Below are positions 1 through 6,384 of a stretch of DNA of 11,550 nt, in pieces. Each line of letters begins with the position of its first letter. Positions within the stretch are counted from its first letter, which is position 1. Made by a program: the position numbers and the translations under genes. The stretch covers positions 1 to 11,550 of the forward strand of contig CANHWS010000091.1 of assembly GCA_947464365.1 (NCBI GenBank). The letters are read 5' to 3'. This DNA is from Cytophagaceae bacterium. GTDB lineage: Bacteria > Bacteroidota > Bacteroidia > Cytophagales > Flexibacteraceae. The notes under the pieces are model-generated. The model made no database searches and was not told the DNA's origin. It worked only from the letters and a program-made list of their open reading frames with translations.

Positions 1-1348
1 CTTGCTGCTTATTGAGCTCCTCCAATATGGTTTCGGCTATTGCACCGCCATATTGGGGCTCCGTACCTGTGCCCATTTCGTCTATCAAGAAGAGGCTACG
101 TTTGGTTACCATCTTCGTGAAGTAGAGCAAGTGCTTGAGGTGACTGCTGTAGGTACTGAGGTCATTCTCAAGGCTTTGTTCGTCACCAATGTCGATGAAC
201 AGGGAGTCGAACAATCCCATCTGGCTGTTTTCCTGCATCGGCACCAGCAGTCCACTTTGCCACATATACTGTATCAGGGCAACAGACTTGAGCGCTATGG
301 ACTTGCCACCCGCATTAGGCCCAGATATTATCAGGATACGTTGCTCACCGTCAAGTTTGATATCCAACGGGGTTACGGTTCGGCCTTGTTTCCCAAGGGT
401 AATGTGCAGCAAAGGATGTTTGGCTCGGTACCAGTCTAACCCCGGCTGTTTAGAGCTCGGAGGCTGGATGGAGTCTGTCATCTGTGCAAAGCGTGCCTTA
501 GCCCTGATGAAGTCTAACATCCCGAGGTAGGTACAAGCCTTGATCAAGGACGGAACCTGAGGACGCAAATAATTGGTTAACTTGGTCAGGATTCGAATAA
601 TCTCGCGGCGCTCCTCATATGTCAGCTCCCTGATAGCATTGTTGGACTCCACGACCTCAGCAGGTTCGATAAAGACAGTCTGCCCAGTGGCCGACTCGTC
701 ATGGACAAAGCCCTTGATCTGGCGCTTTTGCTCGGCCCTGAGCGGAATCACCAACCGACCACTCCTGATGGTCAGCTCGGCATCTTCTGCCACCATATCC
801 TGTGCCTTGAACGACTTGAGCAAGGTGTCCAGTTTGCGCCTTAAGCCGGTTTGCTCCTTGATGAGGTTGCGCCTGATCTGTTGCAGCTCGGTACTGGCAC
901 TGTCACGCACCTGACCATTGTCATCAATAACCTGGCTGATGCGGCTAACCAAGCCAGACTCAATCCCGACAAAACCACCAAGGGCTTTAAGCTCGGGAAA
1001 TGACTCAGCTGGTTGTTTCTGAAAAAAAGTATGGAGGGCTGCAATCGTAACGACTGTAACCCTGACCTGGTTCCACTCGGCTTGATCCAGAAAAGCATTC
1101 TCGATCTCGGCCTTGCGCAGAAGCGGCAGGATGTTGTAGTAACCACCAAAGGTAAAGTCGGCACCACTACCAAGTACATCGACCATTTCCTTAGTCTGGG
1201 TCGTGAGCTTCAGGACGGTGTCGTACTTGAAGCTTGCCTGTAGTTTGTCAACGAATTGCTGGCCTAAGGTGCCAGCACATTGGTCTTTAAGATGTTGTCT
1301 GATCAGGTCAAAACCTACTTTGACCTCAAACTGAGCTGGATATACCAT
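1..1348 (-). CDS. mutS2: Endonuclease MutS2, N-terminal part (gene cut by window edge)
   Basis: This is a MutS-family DNA-binding ATPase that lacks the mismatch-recognition domain of MutS. The family acts on recombination intermediates and, in some species, on collided ribosomes. About 449 residues are visible; the family is usually near 780-800, so the C-terminal nuclease-like Smr domain should lie beyond base 1. The core and clamp regions come first, including a charged helical stretch around residues 155-260. The ATPase follows, with Walker A GPNAGGKS at 343-350 and Walker B FLIDEMGTGTEP, whose Asp-Glu pair is 423-424. The ATG at 1346-1348 is the first in frame and gives a normal family start (MVYPAQFE). 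The frame stays open to the edge. It is transcribed divergently from lspA, and a TATCTTTG promoter element lies about 80 bp upstream. MutS2 rather than MutS is supported by the short N-terminus before the core. Confidence 0.95.
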   Translation of the reverse strand, partial: MVYPAQFEVKVGFDLIRQHLKDQCAGTLGQQFVDKLQASFKYDTVLKLTTQTKEMVDVLGSGADFTFGGYYNILPLLRKAEIENAFLDQAEWNQVRVTVVTIAALHTFFQKQPAESFPELKALGGFVGIESGLVSRISQVIDDNGQVRDSASTELQQIRRNLIKEQTGLRRKLDTLLKSFKAQDMVAEDAELTIRSGRLVIPLRAEQKRQIKGFVHDESATGQTVFIEPAEVVESNNAIRELTYEERREIIRILTKLTNYLRPQVPSLIKACTYLGMLDFIRAKARFAQMTDSIQPPSSKQPGLDWYRAKHPLLHITLGKQGRTVTPLDIKLDGEQRILIISGPNAGGKSIALKSVALIQYMWQSGLLVPMQENSQMGLFDSLFIDIGDEQSLENDLSTYSSHLKHLLYFTKMVTKRSLFLIDEMGTGTEPQYGGAIAETILEELNKQQ

Positions 1349-1429
1349 GTATGTTGTTGTGGCAAGGATACTAGGCCGATATTGGCCCACAGCAGCTGCT
1401 TATACACAGCCACAGAGACATCCTCGGCA

Positions 1430-1437
1430 CAAAGATA
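1430..1437 (-). promoter_or_regulatory. Candidate -7 promoter element for mutS2
   Basis: On the minus strand this reads TATCTTTG, a perfect match to the Bacteroidota TAnnTTTG element. It would place the transcript start near 1423 and give a leader of about 75 nt. A TTG lies 15 bp further upstream (1453-1455), closer than the usual 19-21 bp, so the -33 part is weak. Confidence 0.5.
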
Positions 1438-1532
1438 GGGCCTTGAGGAGGTCAATATCTAAACCACAAACCGAACTGGGGACGCTAATGTTGCCATTTT
1501 GGCCCTAAATTGCGACCCCCACAACGCCAGCG

Positions 1533-2132
1533 ATGAAGTTTGCAAAGTACATGGGCCTAGCCCTCCTGATTATACTAATAGACCAGTCGGTCAAACTATT
1601 GGTGCATTTTAATATGCCAATGGGCGAGCTTGGCGAAATCAAGGTCCTAGGAGACTTCTTTAAGTTACACTATACCCTAAATCCCGGTATGGCCTTTGGG
1701 GTAGAGCTAGGCTCTGCTTATGGCAAACTTTTCTTGACCGGCTTTAGGCTATTGGCCATGGGTGGCATCGTCTATTGGCTTCACCTCCTGATCCGGCAAA
1801 ATGCCCCTACTGGTCTACTGATCTGCCTCTCGATGATTTTGGGTGGAGCCGTAGGCAACCTAGTGGACTCAATTTTTTACGGTATTTGGCTCAATAATGC
1901 ACCATTTGATGCTGTTAGTCCTTGGTTCCATGGTCAGGTCATCGATATGTTTTACCTCGATCTCTGGAAAGGCTACCTACCAACATGGTTCCCTTTGATG
2001 GGTGGTGAGTGGTATTCGTTATGGCCGATATTTAACGTGGCAGATGCCAGCATTTTTGTGGGCATTTTTACCATCCTGATCTTCCAGAACAAATTCATGG
2101 CTCAGGCACCAAAGTATACTAGCAATACTTAA
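1533..2132 (+). CDS. lspA: Lipoprotein signal peptidase (signal peptidase II)
   Basis: An inner-membrane aspartyl protease that cleaves the signal peptide from prolipoproteins after diacylglyceryl modification of the +1 Cys. The 199 residues hold four hydrophobic segments (about 6-24, 64-86, 94-112, 168-187). The family motifs are in order: LIDQSVK with D17, LNPGMAFG at 49-56, GGAVGNLVDS at 104-113, GQVIDMF with D138, and FNVADASI with D171. D138 and D171 correspond to the catalytic dyad. Residues about 114-163 are longer than in E. coli LspA, as is common in Bacteroidota. The ATG is chosen because hydrophobic segment 1 follows at once. It is divergent from mutS2 across 184 bp, and pcm follows after 70 bp in the same direction, so the two may be cotranscribed. 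I found no convincing lspA promoter. Confidence 0.95.
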   Translation: MKFAKYMGLALLIILIDQSVKLLVHFNMPMGELGEIKVLGDFFKLHYTLNPGMAFGVELGSAYGKLFLTGFRLLAMGGIVYWLHLLIRQNAPTGLLICLSMILGGAVGNLVDSIFYGIWLNNAPFDAVSPWFHGQVIDMFYLDLWKGYLPTWFPLMGGEWYSLWPIFNVADASIFVGIFTILIFQNKFMAQAPKYTSNT

Positions 2133-2202
2133 GACTAGGTCAATTGTCCAATGCCCAAGGCCATAAGTCCTCGCCAACATACCCAAAGCGAAACAGATCG
2201 TC

Positions 2203-2865
2203 ATGCACCCCAATCAGCTGATCGATAGCCATAGGCATCAGGGAATGCGCCGGCAGCTAATGCTACAGCTTCGTGATAAGGGCATAAAGGATTTGCGAGT
2301 GCTAGAGGCCATGAACCTCATCCCTAGACACTATTTTTTTGACCCTGGGTTTGTAGAACACGCCTATCAAGATAAGGCATTCCCGATCGATGCGGGCCAG
2401 ACGATTTCACAACCTTATACCGTTGCCCGCCAAACAGAGCTGCTGGAGCTCAAACCGACAGACAAGGTTTTGGAGATCGGCACTGGTAGTGGCTACCAAT
2501 GTGCCGTCCTGTGCGCGATGGGCATCAAGACATATAGCATTGAGTACATCGAGGTTTTGCACCGCAAGGCTGGTCTCATGCTCGACTACATGGGCTATCA
2601 CCCTACTCTTTTTCTTGGGGATGGGTCCAAAGGCATACCCTTGTATGCACCGTTCAGCAAGATTCTGGTCACTGCTGGTGCACCTACTATCCCACAGCTT
2701 TTGATCAATCAGCTAACGATAGGAGGATTATTGGTCATCCCGATAGGCGACCAAAAACAGCAGCGGATGTTTCGATTCCGCAAGCTAGCGAATGGTCAAG
2801 TCGAGCAAGAAGACCACGGCGCATTTAGCTTCGTGCCCTTGGTTGGTCAGCAAGGCTGGCGATAA
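2203..2865 (+). CDS. pcm: Protein-L-isoaspartate O-methyltransferase
   Basis: A SAM-dependent cytosolic methyltransferase that methylates L-isoaspartyl residues formed by ageing of Asn and Asp, starting their repair. At 220 residues it has normal family length. Visible family signatures are AFPIDAGQTISQPY (59-72), which forms the substrate-side active site, SAM motif I VLEIGTGSGYQ (89-99), an acidic ribose-binding position in SIEYIE (112-117), GDG at 139-141, ILVTAGAP (154-161) and the terminal FVPLVGQQGW (210-219). The ATG at 2203 is used; a second in-frame ATG at residue 15 would leave the catalytic core intact but removes part of the usual N-terminal helix. It lies 70 bp after lspA and ends 40 bp from the convergent trmN6-like gene. 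No intrinsic terminator is evident at that junction. Confidence 0.95.
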   Translation: MHPNQLIDSHRHQGMRRQLMLQLRDKGIKDLRVLEAMNLIPRHYFFDPGFVEHAYQDKAFPIDAGQTISQPYTVARQTELLELKPTDKVLEIGTGSGYQCAVLCAMGIKTYSIEYIEVLHRKAGLMLDYMGYHPTLFLGDGSKGIPLYAPFSKILVTAGAPTIPQLLINQLTIGGLLVIPIGDQKQQRMFRFRKLANGQVEQEDHGAFSFVPLVGQQGWR

Positions 2866-2905
2866 GGTCCTTAGGGCAACCAATCGTTGGCATCGAAGCA
2901 AGCCC

Positions 2906-3778
2906 CTATAGCTGGAGATAAAATGGTGCTAACAAATCCGCAAACCAGTCCGAATATTGATGAGGATGTATTGACCCCATTTGTTTGATGGATTGCTCGG
3001 TACGGATGGGTGGCAATAGTAAATCCTGCGGCCGACCATGGTTACAAATCAGATGCGCATATTGCCTAAAAACAGGTCCCTCGCCACTGTTTCGCACGGA
3101 CAGGATCTCCGATAGGACATAATCTTCAGGCAATAGCATCAGAAAGATATCCATCTCAGCTGGCGGCAAGAGAACAAAAATATTGGTTTGAGGCTTAGCG
3201 TTCCGGTTGCAGAACTCGACAAGGTCATTAAGACTGAATGTGTCATTATGCAGGGCTGCATTGCGTGCCTTATTACCGGCCTTTAGCGATCCCTGAAAAA
3301 AAGGAGGATTGGCAACTATGAAGTCAGCTGAACTTGGCAACTCAGGAAACTCATATTGCCTGGCGTCAACCTGTAAGGTTGTTATGGATGAGGCCCAATC
3401 TGACCGTTCAAAATTTTCAGTCGCCTCCTGATAAGATGGCTGATCAAGCTCGATTGCGGTGAAATCTAGTTTCAAGGTCGATTTTGCAGCAATTGGGCTC
3501 AGTACTTGTGCCAACATTAGGGTCAAGAGACCAGTGCCAGTACCAACATCTAATGTCCTGATTGCGGTATCAGGGCATGCATCATCCTGGATCTGGGCCG
3601 CAATGATATTAGCCGACCATGCCCCAAGGATACAGGCATCTGTACAGACCTTAAGGGCTGACTGGTTCTGGTCTATCCTGAACTGCTTAAACTGAAAATA
3701 ATTATTAGGCAAAATGTCTGGTATAAGGCATGGAGCAACATAACCCCACAATCCGAAAGATAGCCATTTCTTGACCAC
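2906..3778 (-). CDS. TrmN6-type tRNA1(Val) adenine-37 N6-methyltransferase
   Basis: A SAM-dependent Rossmann-fold methyltransferase of the YfiC/TrmN6 group, which in E. coli makes m6A37 in tRNA-Val. Visible marks are FKQFRIDQNQSALKVCTDACI (30-50), the substrate-side family signature, SAM motif I LDVGTGTGLL (76-85), and the N6-adenine catalytic motif NPPFF (157-161) followed by a basic KAGNKARNAALH segment. The boundaries given use a GTG that opens the frame (290 residues). No in-frame ATG precedes the core. A TTG at 3710-3712 would give a 268-residue protein starting MPNNYFQFKQF, which matches the normal family N-terminus and is my preferred start; the extra 22 residues do not look conserved. 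It follows the START-like gene by 14 bp (GTG) or 80 bp (TTG), probably as one transcript. The exact tRNA target is inferred from the family. N6-adenine methylation of another RNA cannot be excluded. Confidence 0.85.
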   Translation of the reverse strand: MVKKWLSFGLWGYVAPCLIPDILPNNYFQFKQFRIDQNQSALKVCTDACILGAWSANIIAAQIQDDACPDTAIRTLDVGTGTGLLTLMLAQVLSPIAAKSTLKLDFTAIELDQPSYQEATENFERSDWASSITTLQVDARQYEFPELPSSADFIVANPPFFQGSLKAGNKARNAALHNDTFSLNDLVEFCNRNAKPQTNIFVLLPPAEMDIFLMLLPEDYVLSEILSVRNSGEGPVFRQYAHLICNHGRPQDLLLPPIRTEQSIKQMGSIHPHQYSDWFADLLAPFYLQL

Positions 3779-3792
3779 ATCGGTATTTCGAC

Positions 3793-4191
3793 TTAACCAC
3801 CAACTTGCTCCTTAAGCGACTGAACCAACCCATCCCAGAGCTCCTCAAGCTCTTCGTGATCTTCCATTGCGCTGTTGTCGATGACCTTGAGATAGACTGA
3901 CTGGGTCATATCATTGTGGTCCAGCCGAAACTCAATGTAGGAGGACTCATCATCCTGCATATCGTTATGCCGGACAAAATCAAACTTGGTGTGTTTGTTT
4001 AGTTTCTGGATCGTAAGCTTGGCCCAATGGTCTGTATTGTCCCAGACGAAGTTGTATCGGTGGTTGATGTTATCGACCACCACCTTGTCGCAAAACCAGG
4101 CCTGCATTCCGCTAGCGGTGCTGATGTAAGGATACAACAACCTTGGCGAGGCCCTAAACTCATACTCCTTGACAAATTTGTACATCGGCAT
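3793..4191 (-). CDS. START-like (SRPBCC fold) domain protein, Bacteroidota type
   Basis: A small 132-residue cytosolic protein with a helix-grip fold pattern. The START-like signature common in Bacteroidota is at 15-33 (SPRLLYPYISTASG then MQAWF), followed by alternating strands up to about 103 and a C-terminal amphipathic helix (110-128). A hydrophobic-ligand or chaperone-cofactor role is known for parts of the wider superfamily, but none is established for this family. No signal peptide or membrane segment is present. Of two possible ATG codons (residues 1 and 3) I chose the upstream one. It lies directly upstream of the trmN6-like gene on the same strand. A possible promoter, TTG-N21-TACCTTG, lies about 100 bp upstream. 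The family call is firm; the biochemical role is unknown. Confidence 0.85.
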   Translation of the reverse strand: MPMYKFVKEYEFRASPRLLYPYISTASGMQAWFCDKVVVDNINHRYNFVWDNTDHWAKLTIQKLNKHTKFDFVRHNDMQDDESSYIEFRLDHNDMTQSVYLKVIDNSAMEDHEELEELWDGLVQSLKEQVGG

Positions 4192-4291
4192 CGTTGGCTA
4201 GGCAAAAGAAAAATAAACTCTAAAGCAGGTGTGTTTCTGTAGTAAAGGTTACCCACTAGGTTTCGCAATAACGCCAAATCACCAAATAAAA

Positions 4292-4323
4292 GCAAGGTAT
4301 AGCCCTACATTTTCGGTAGCCAA
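4292..4323 (-). promoter_or_regulatory. Possible promoter of the START-like / trmN6 unit
   Basis: Read on the minus strand, a TTG at 4321-4323 is followed after 21 bp by TACCTTGC (4292-4299). This resembles the Bacteroidota TTG-N19-21-TAnnTTTG arrangement with one T missing in the -7 element. The transcript would start near 4285, about 95 nt before the ATG. This is a pattern match only. Confidence 0.3.
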
Positions 4324-4385
4324 TATTAAGTAACCCCCAGATAATGGTCAGTTAATATCAAATATCAATCCTCCCAGTTAGTTTA

Positions 4386-4417
4386 GAACGATAACGTTCG
4401 ACCTGATTAAATCGGTC
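4386..4417. repeat. Two adjacent inverted repeats upstream of ndk
   Basis: The first dyad is GAACG (4386-4390), ATAA, CGTTC (4395-4399). The second follows without a gap: GACCTGATT / AAATCGGTC (4400-4417), an 18-base dyad self-complementary except for one T-G position. They lie about 30-60 bp upstream of the ndk -7 element, in the rest of a 329-bp gap (4192-4520) where I find no gene. The position suits an activator or repressor site, but no regulator can be named. Confidence 0.45.
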
Positions 4418-4447
4418 ATTCGGCCTGTACAATCGACTGATAGTCCT

Positions 4448-4455
4448 TAACTTTG
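4448..4455 (+). promoter_or_regulatory. Promoter -7 element for ndk
   Basis: TAACTTTG, followed by CA, matches the Bacteroidota TAnnTTTG element exactly and predicts a start near 4461, about 60 nt before the ndk ATG. At the expected -33 distance only CTG (4425-4427, 20-bp spacer) is found, one base from TTG. Confidence 0.55.
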
Positions 4456-4520
4456 CAATCCCTACGGAGCCACGCTAGTAATGGCACATTCTCTCCGAAC
4501 GGACTAAACAAGCAAATTGC

Positions 4521-4934
4521 ATGGCTAACAACCGCACTTTTACGATGATCAAGCCTGACGCTGTCAACAACGCAGGCGCTATCCTCAAGATGATCCAGGA
4601 GGCTGGCTTCCGTATCGTCGCCCTTAAACAAACACGCCTGACTGCTGAGCAAGCTGGTCAGTTCTATGCCGTTCATGCGGAGCGCCCCTTCTACAAAGAC
4701 TTGGTGAGCTACATGAGTAGTGGTTTGATCTTCCCTGCCATTCTAGAGAAAGACAACGCTGTTGCTGATTTCCGCAAGTTGATCGGCGCTACCAACCCAG
4801 CCCAAGCTGAAGAAGGTACGATCAGGAAGATCTTTGCCCAAAGCATTGAGGCCAATGCCATCCACGGAAGTGATAGCGACGAAAACGCTGCCATTGAAGG
4901 TGCGTTTTTCTTCGCTGGTACAGAGCAGTACTAG
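4521..4934 (+). CDS. ndk: Nucleoside diphosphate kinase
   Basis: A cytosolic enzyme that transfers the gamma phosphate from ATP to NDPs through a phosphohistidine intermediate, balancing NTP and dNTP pools. At 137 residues it has normal length. The active-site His is H115 in NAIHGSDS (112-119). Nucleotide-site residues at the family spacing are K11 (MIKPDAV), R85, T91, R102 and N112, and the GAT-P-A-EEGTIR region (89-102) is intact. The ATG at 4521 is immediately followed by the conserved RTFTMIKPDA stretch, which fixes the start. It has its own promoter (TAACTTTG near 4450) and a strong hairpin terminator from 4970, so it is most likely monocistronic. Two inverted repeats lie upstream. Confidence 0.97.
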   Translation: MANNRTFTMIKPDAVNNAGAILKMIQEAGFRIVALKQTRLTAEQAGQFYAVHAERPFYKDLVSYMSSGLIFPAILEKDNAVADFRKLIGATNPAQAEEGTIRKIFAQSIEANAIHGSDSDENAAIEGAFFFAGTEQY

Positions 4935-4969
4935 TCTGCCTAAAGGGCAATGTTTAGCTCAAAATTTTG

Positions 4970-5006
4970 AGGGTACCTTTGGCAACAAAGGTACCCTTCT
5001 TATTTT
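4970..5006 (+). terminator. Rho-independent terminator after ndk
   Basis: GGGTACCTTT (4971-4980), a 6-nt loop GGCAAC, then AAAGGTACCC (4987-4996) form a perfect 10-bp stem, extendable by one A-T pair. A T-rich tract TTCTTATTTT follows. It lies 36 bp past the ndk stop and separates ndk from the TPR-like gene. Confidence 0.85.
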
Positions 5007-5053
5007 CACAAACGGAGCTAGCAACCTTCCTAAACAACCAATCCACCATCTAG

Positions 5054-6103
5054 ATGCAGACAGCCTATCAAGAGATCACGGCCATGCGCAAAAGTGGCCA
5101 GCTTGCAGAGGCGGCTGCATTAGCACATCAAGCACTGATTGAGTTCCCGCAAGACCTTTGGTTGCGTCGTGCTGCCGCTTGGGTTTTCTATGACGAACTA
5201 AAACGTGCGATCTATAAAGTTGATCTGGCCGCTGTTGACCATTGGTACCTAAAGTTAAAGTCCCTATGCCTGCCGGACGACGAGGCAGTATTCTGGCAAT
5301 CAGTATGGAACCAAATTGGCGAACTGCTGATCAGGCTAGGGCAACTAGGCCAATTTGATGCCTTTGACCAAATCTTGGCCTATACCACTACCCTTCCAGT
5401 TAATCGACCTAGCGAAGTCTATAGTCATTGGCTAGAACAAGTCCTGATAGCTGGTCGCCATTGGGATCAATTGGCGGATTTCATTATCGACTGGGACTTG
5501 GCCAACTTACAACCAGAAAATTACGTCCCACCCGTCCATGACGATGGTAGCACAGGTTTGGCATTGGCCGAAGATGCCCATATCAGTCTCGCTAGAGCAC
5601 TCTTGGCATCACCCGATCAGGAGGAGGGGGAAGATGAAATAACAAGCCTGCTGCCTATTTGCCTCATGCTCCTAGACCGACTTGTGGCCCATCATCCACG
5701 CTATCAATATGCTCCGTTTTATATCACAAAAATATTGATAAGGCTAGGGCAAACGGCTGAGGCCATAAAGCGAGCAAACGCCATTTGCGTTGACAATCCC
5801 TACGTATTTTGGGCCTGGCGCAATCTGGCTGAGTGTTATGCAGTGACTGACCCTGATCAATACATCTTAAATCTCCAGAAGGCTGTAGAGGTCGGCACCC
5901 AAAAACAGGGTGGACCATTTGCCCAATCTGATGCCGACAAACTGGGCCCAACTAGGTTAGCCCTAGCCACTGCCTTGCTGGACCGTGGAGATAAACCAGG
6001 CGCTGCTGAGGTTTTGCGTCAATACAGAGCTGATGCCGAAAACAGGCAAAAGCCGCTACCAAAACAATACGAACGGCTAGCTAGTCGCACTGCTGGCTGG
6101 TGA
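5054..6103 (+). CDS. TPR-like helical-repeat protein, function unknown
   Basis: A 349-residue, probably cytosolic, soluble protein with no signal peptide or membrane segment. Helix-turn-helix repeat character is clear at 2-36 (A-x3-x-G-x2-AEAAALAHQAL-x5-P), at 219-283 (AP-x-YITKILIRLGQTAEAIKRA, then FWAWRNLAECYA and a QKAVEV helix) and at 299-329 (ALATALLDRGDKPGAAEVLRQY). The middle (40-215) is helical and rich in Trp and Leu, with an acidic linker EEGEDE (190-195). The pattern AWVFYDELK at 42-50 after the first repeat looks characteristic. From memory, bacterial TPR proteins of similar layout sometimes continue into an OB or cold-shock domain, but nothing of the kind follows here. The ATG at 5054 is the first in frame, 47 bp after the ndk terminator. 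No own promoter is evident. A scaffold role is possible, but I do not assign a function. Confidence 0.75.
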   Translation: MQTAYQEITAMRKSGQLAEAAALAHQALIEFPQDLWLRRAAAWVFYDELKRAIYKVDLAAVDHWYLKLKSLCLPDDEAVFWQSVWNQIGELLIRLGQLGQFDAFDQILAYTTTLPVNRPSEVYSHWLEQVLIAGRHWDQLADFIIDWDLANLQPENYVPPVHDDGSTGLALAEDAHISLARALLASPDQEEGEDEITSLLPICLMLLDRLVAHHPRYQYAPFYITKILIRLGQTAEAIKRANAICVDNPYVFWAWRNLAECYAVTDPDQYILNLQKAVEVGTQKQGGPFAQSDADKLGPTRLALATALLDRGDKPGAAEVLRQYRADAENRQKPLPKQYERLASRTAGW

Positions 6104-6185
6104 TGTAACAAACCCGTTTCGACCCTAATATGTGGGCAAATGCCTCAGTAGAATGTGCAGTGATTGAAACTATGGTCGACATCTC

Positions 6186-6224
6186 TAAAACAAAAAATCC
6201 CCGTAGCACAAACTACGAGGATTT
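6186..6224 (-). terminator. Rho-independent terminator after tRNA-Val
   Basis: Read on the minus strand, AAATCCTCGTAG pairs with CTACGGGGATTT (one T-G pair) across a TTTGTG loop: a 12-bp stem at 6195-6224. It runs into TTTTTTGTTTTAG. It begins 8 nt past the tRNA 3' end, which shows that the tRNA is transcribed alone or as the last gene of its unit. Confidence 0.85.
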
Positions 6225-6232
6225 GGTGATCG

Positions 6233-6306
6233 TGACCCCTACTGGATTCGAACCAGCGACCTTTACCATGTCAAGGTAACGCTCTAACCAACTGAGCTAA
6301 GGAGTC
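6233..6306 (-). tRNA. tRNA-Val (anticodon GAC)
   Basis: The 74-nt minus-strand sequence folds as a full cloverleaf. The acceptor stem is GACTCCT with AGGGGTC (one T-G pair), with discriminator A. The D-arm holds TAGCTCAGTTGGTTAGAGC. The anticodon stem is TTACC/GGTAA with loop TTGACAT, giving anticodon GAC, which reads the Val codons GUC and GUU. The T-arm is CTGG-TTCGAAT-CCAG. Position 37 is A. CCA is not encoded; the genome reads CGA after the discriminator. A TATCTTTG promoter element lies upstream and a strong terminator downstream. All conserved tRNA bases I checked are present, so the gene should be functional. Confidence 0.95.
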
Positions 6307-6357
6307 AAACTAGGAGGTAAAATCCCGTCTGAGAGTACATATTTCTCGAACGGGCTG

Positions 6358-6365
6358 CAAAGATA
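6358..6365 (-). promoter_or_regulatory. Promoter -7 element for tRNA-Val
   Basis: The minus strand reads TATCTTTG followed by CA, a perfect TAnnTTTG match, placing the start near 6351 and leaving a leader of about 45 nt. No TTG is found at the usual 19-21 bp distance, which falls on the feoB stop. The leader has a bipartite dyad (CCCGT/ACGGG enclosing GAGA/TCTC, about 6323-6355) that could also slow transcription coming from feoB. Confidence 0.5.
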
Positions 6366-6384
6366 ACAACGGAAAACAAAAATC

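Noticed and set aside
2..439. 145-residue plus-strand open frame at the left edge
   Set aside because: It is antisense to the MutS2 ATPase domain, whose Walker motifs are unambiguous on the other strand.
2866..2905. Possible terminator between the convergent pcm and trmN6-like genes
   Set aside because: Only a 4-bp CCAA/TTGG dyad with a 3-nt loop and no T-run is present in these 40 bp.
4416..4676. 86-residue minus-strand open frame over the ndk start and promoter
   Set aside because: It is antisense to the well-supported ndk coding sequence and its promoter, and has no recognisable motif.
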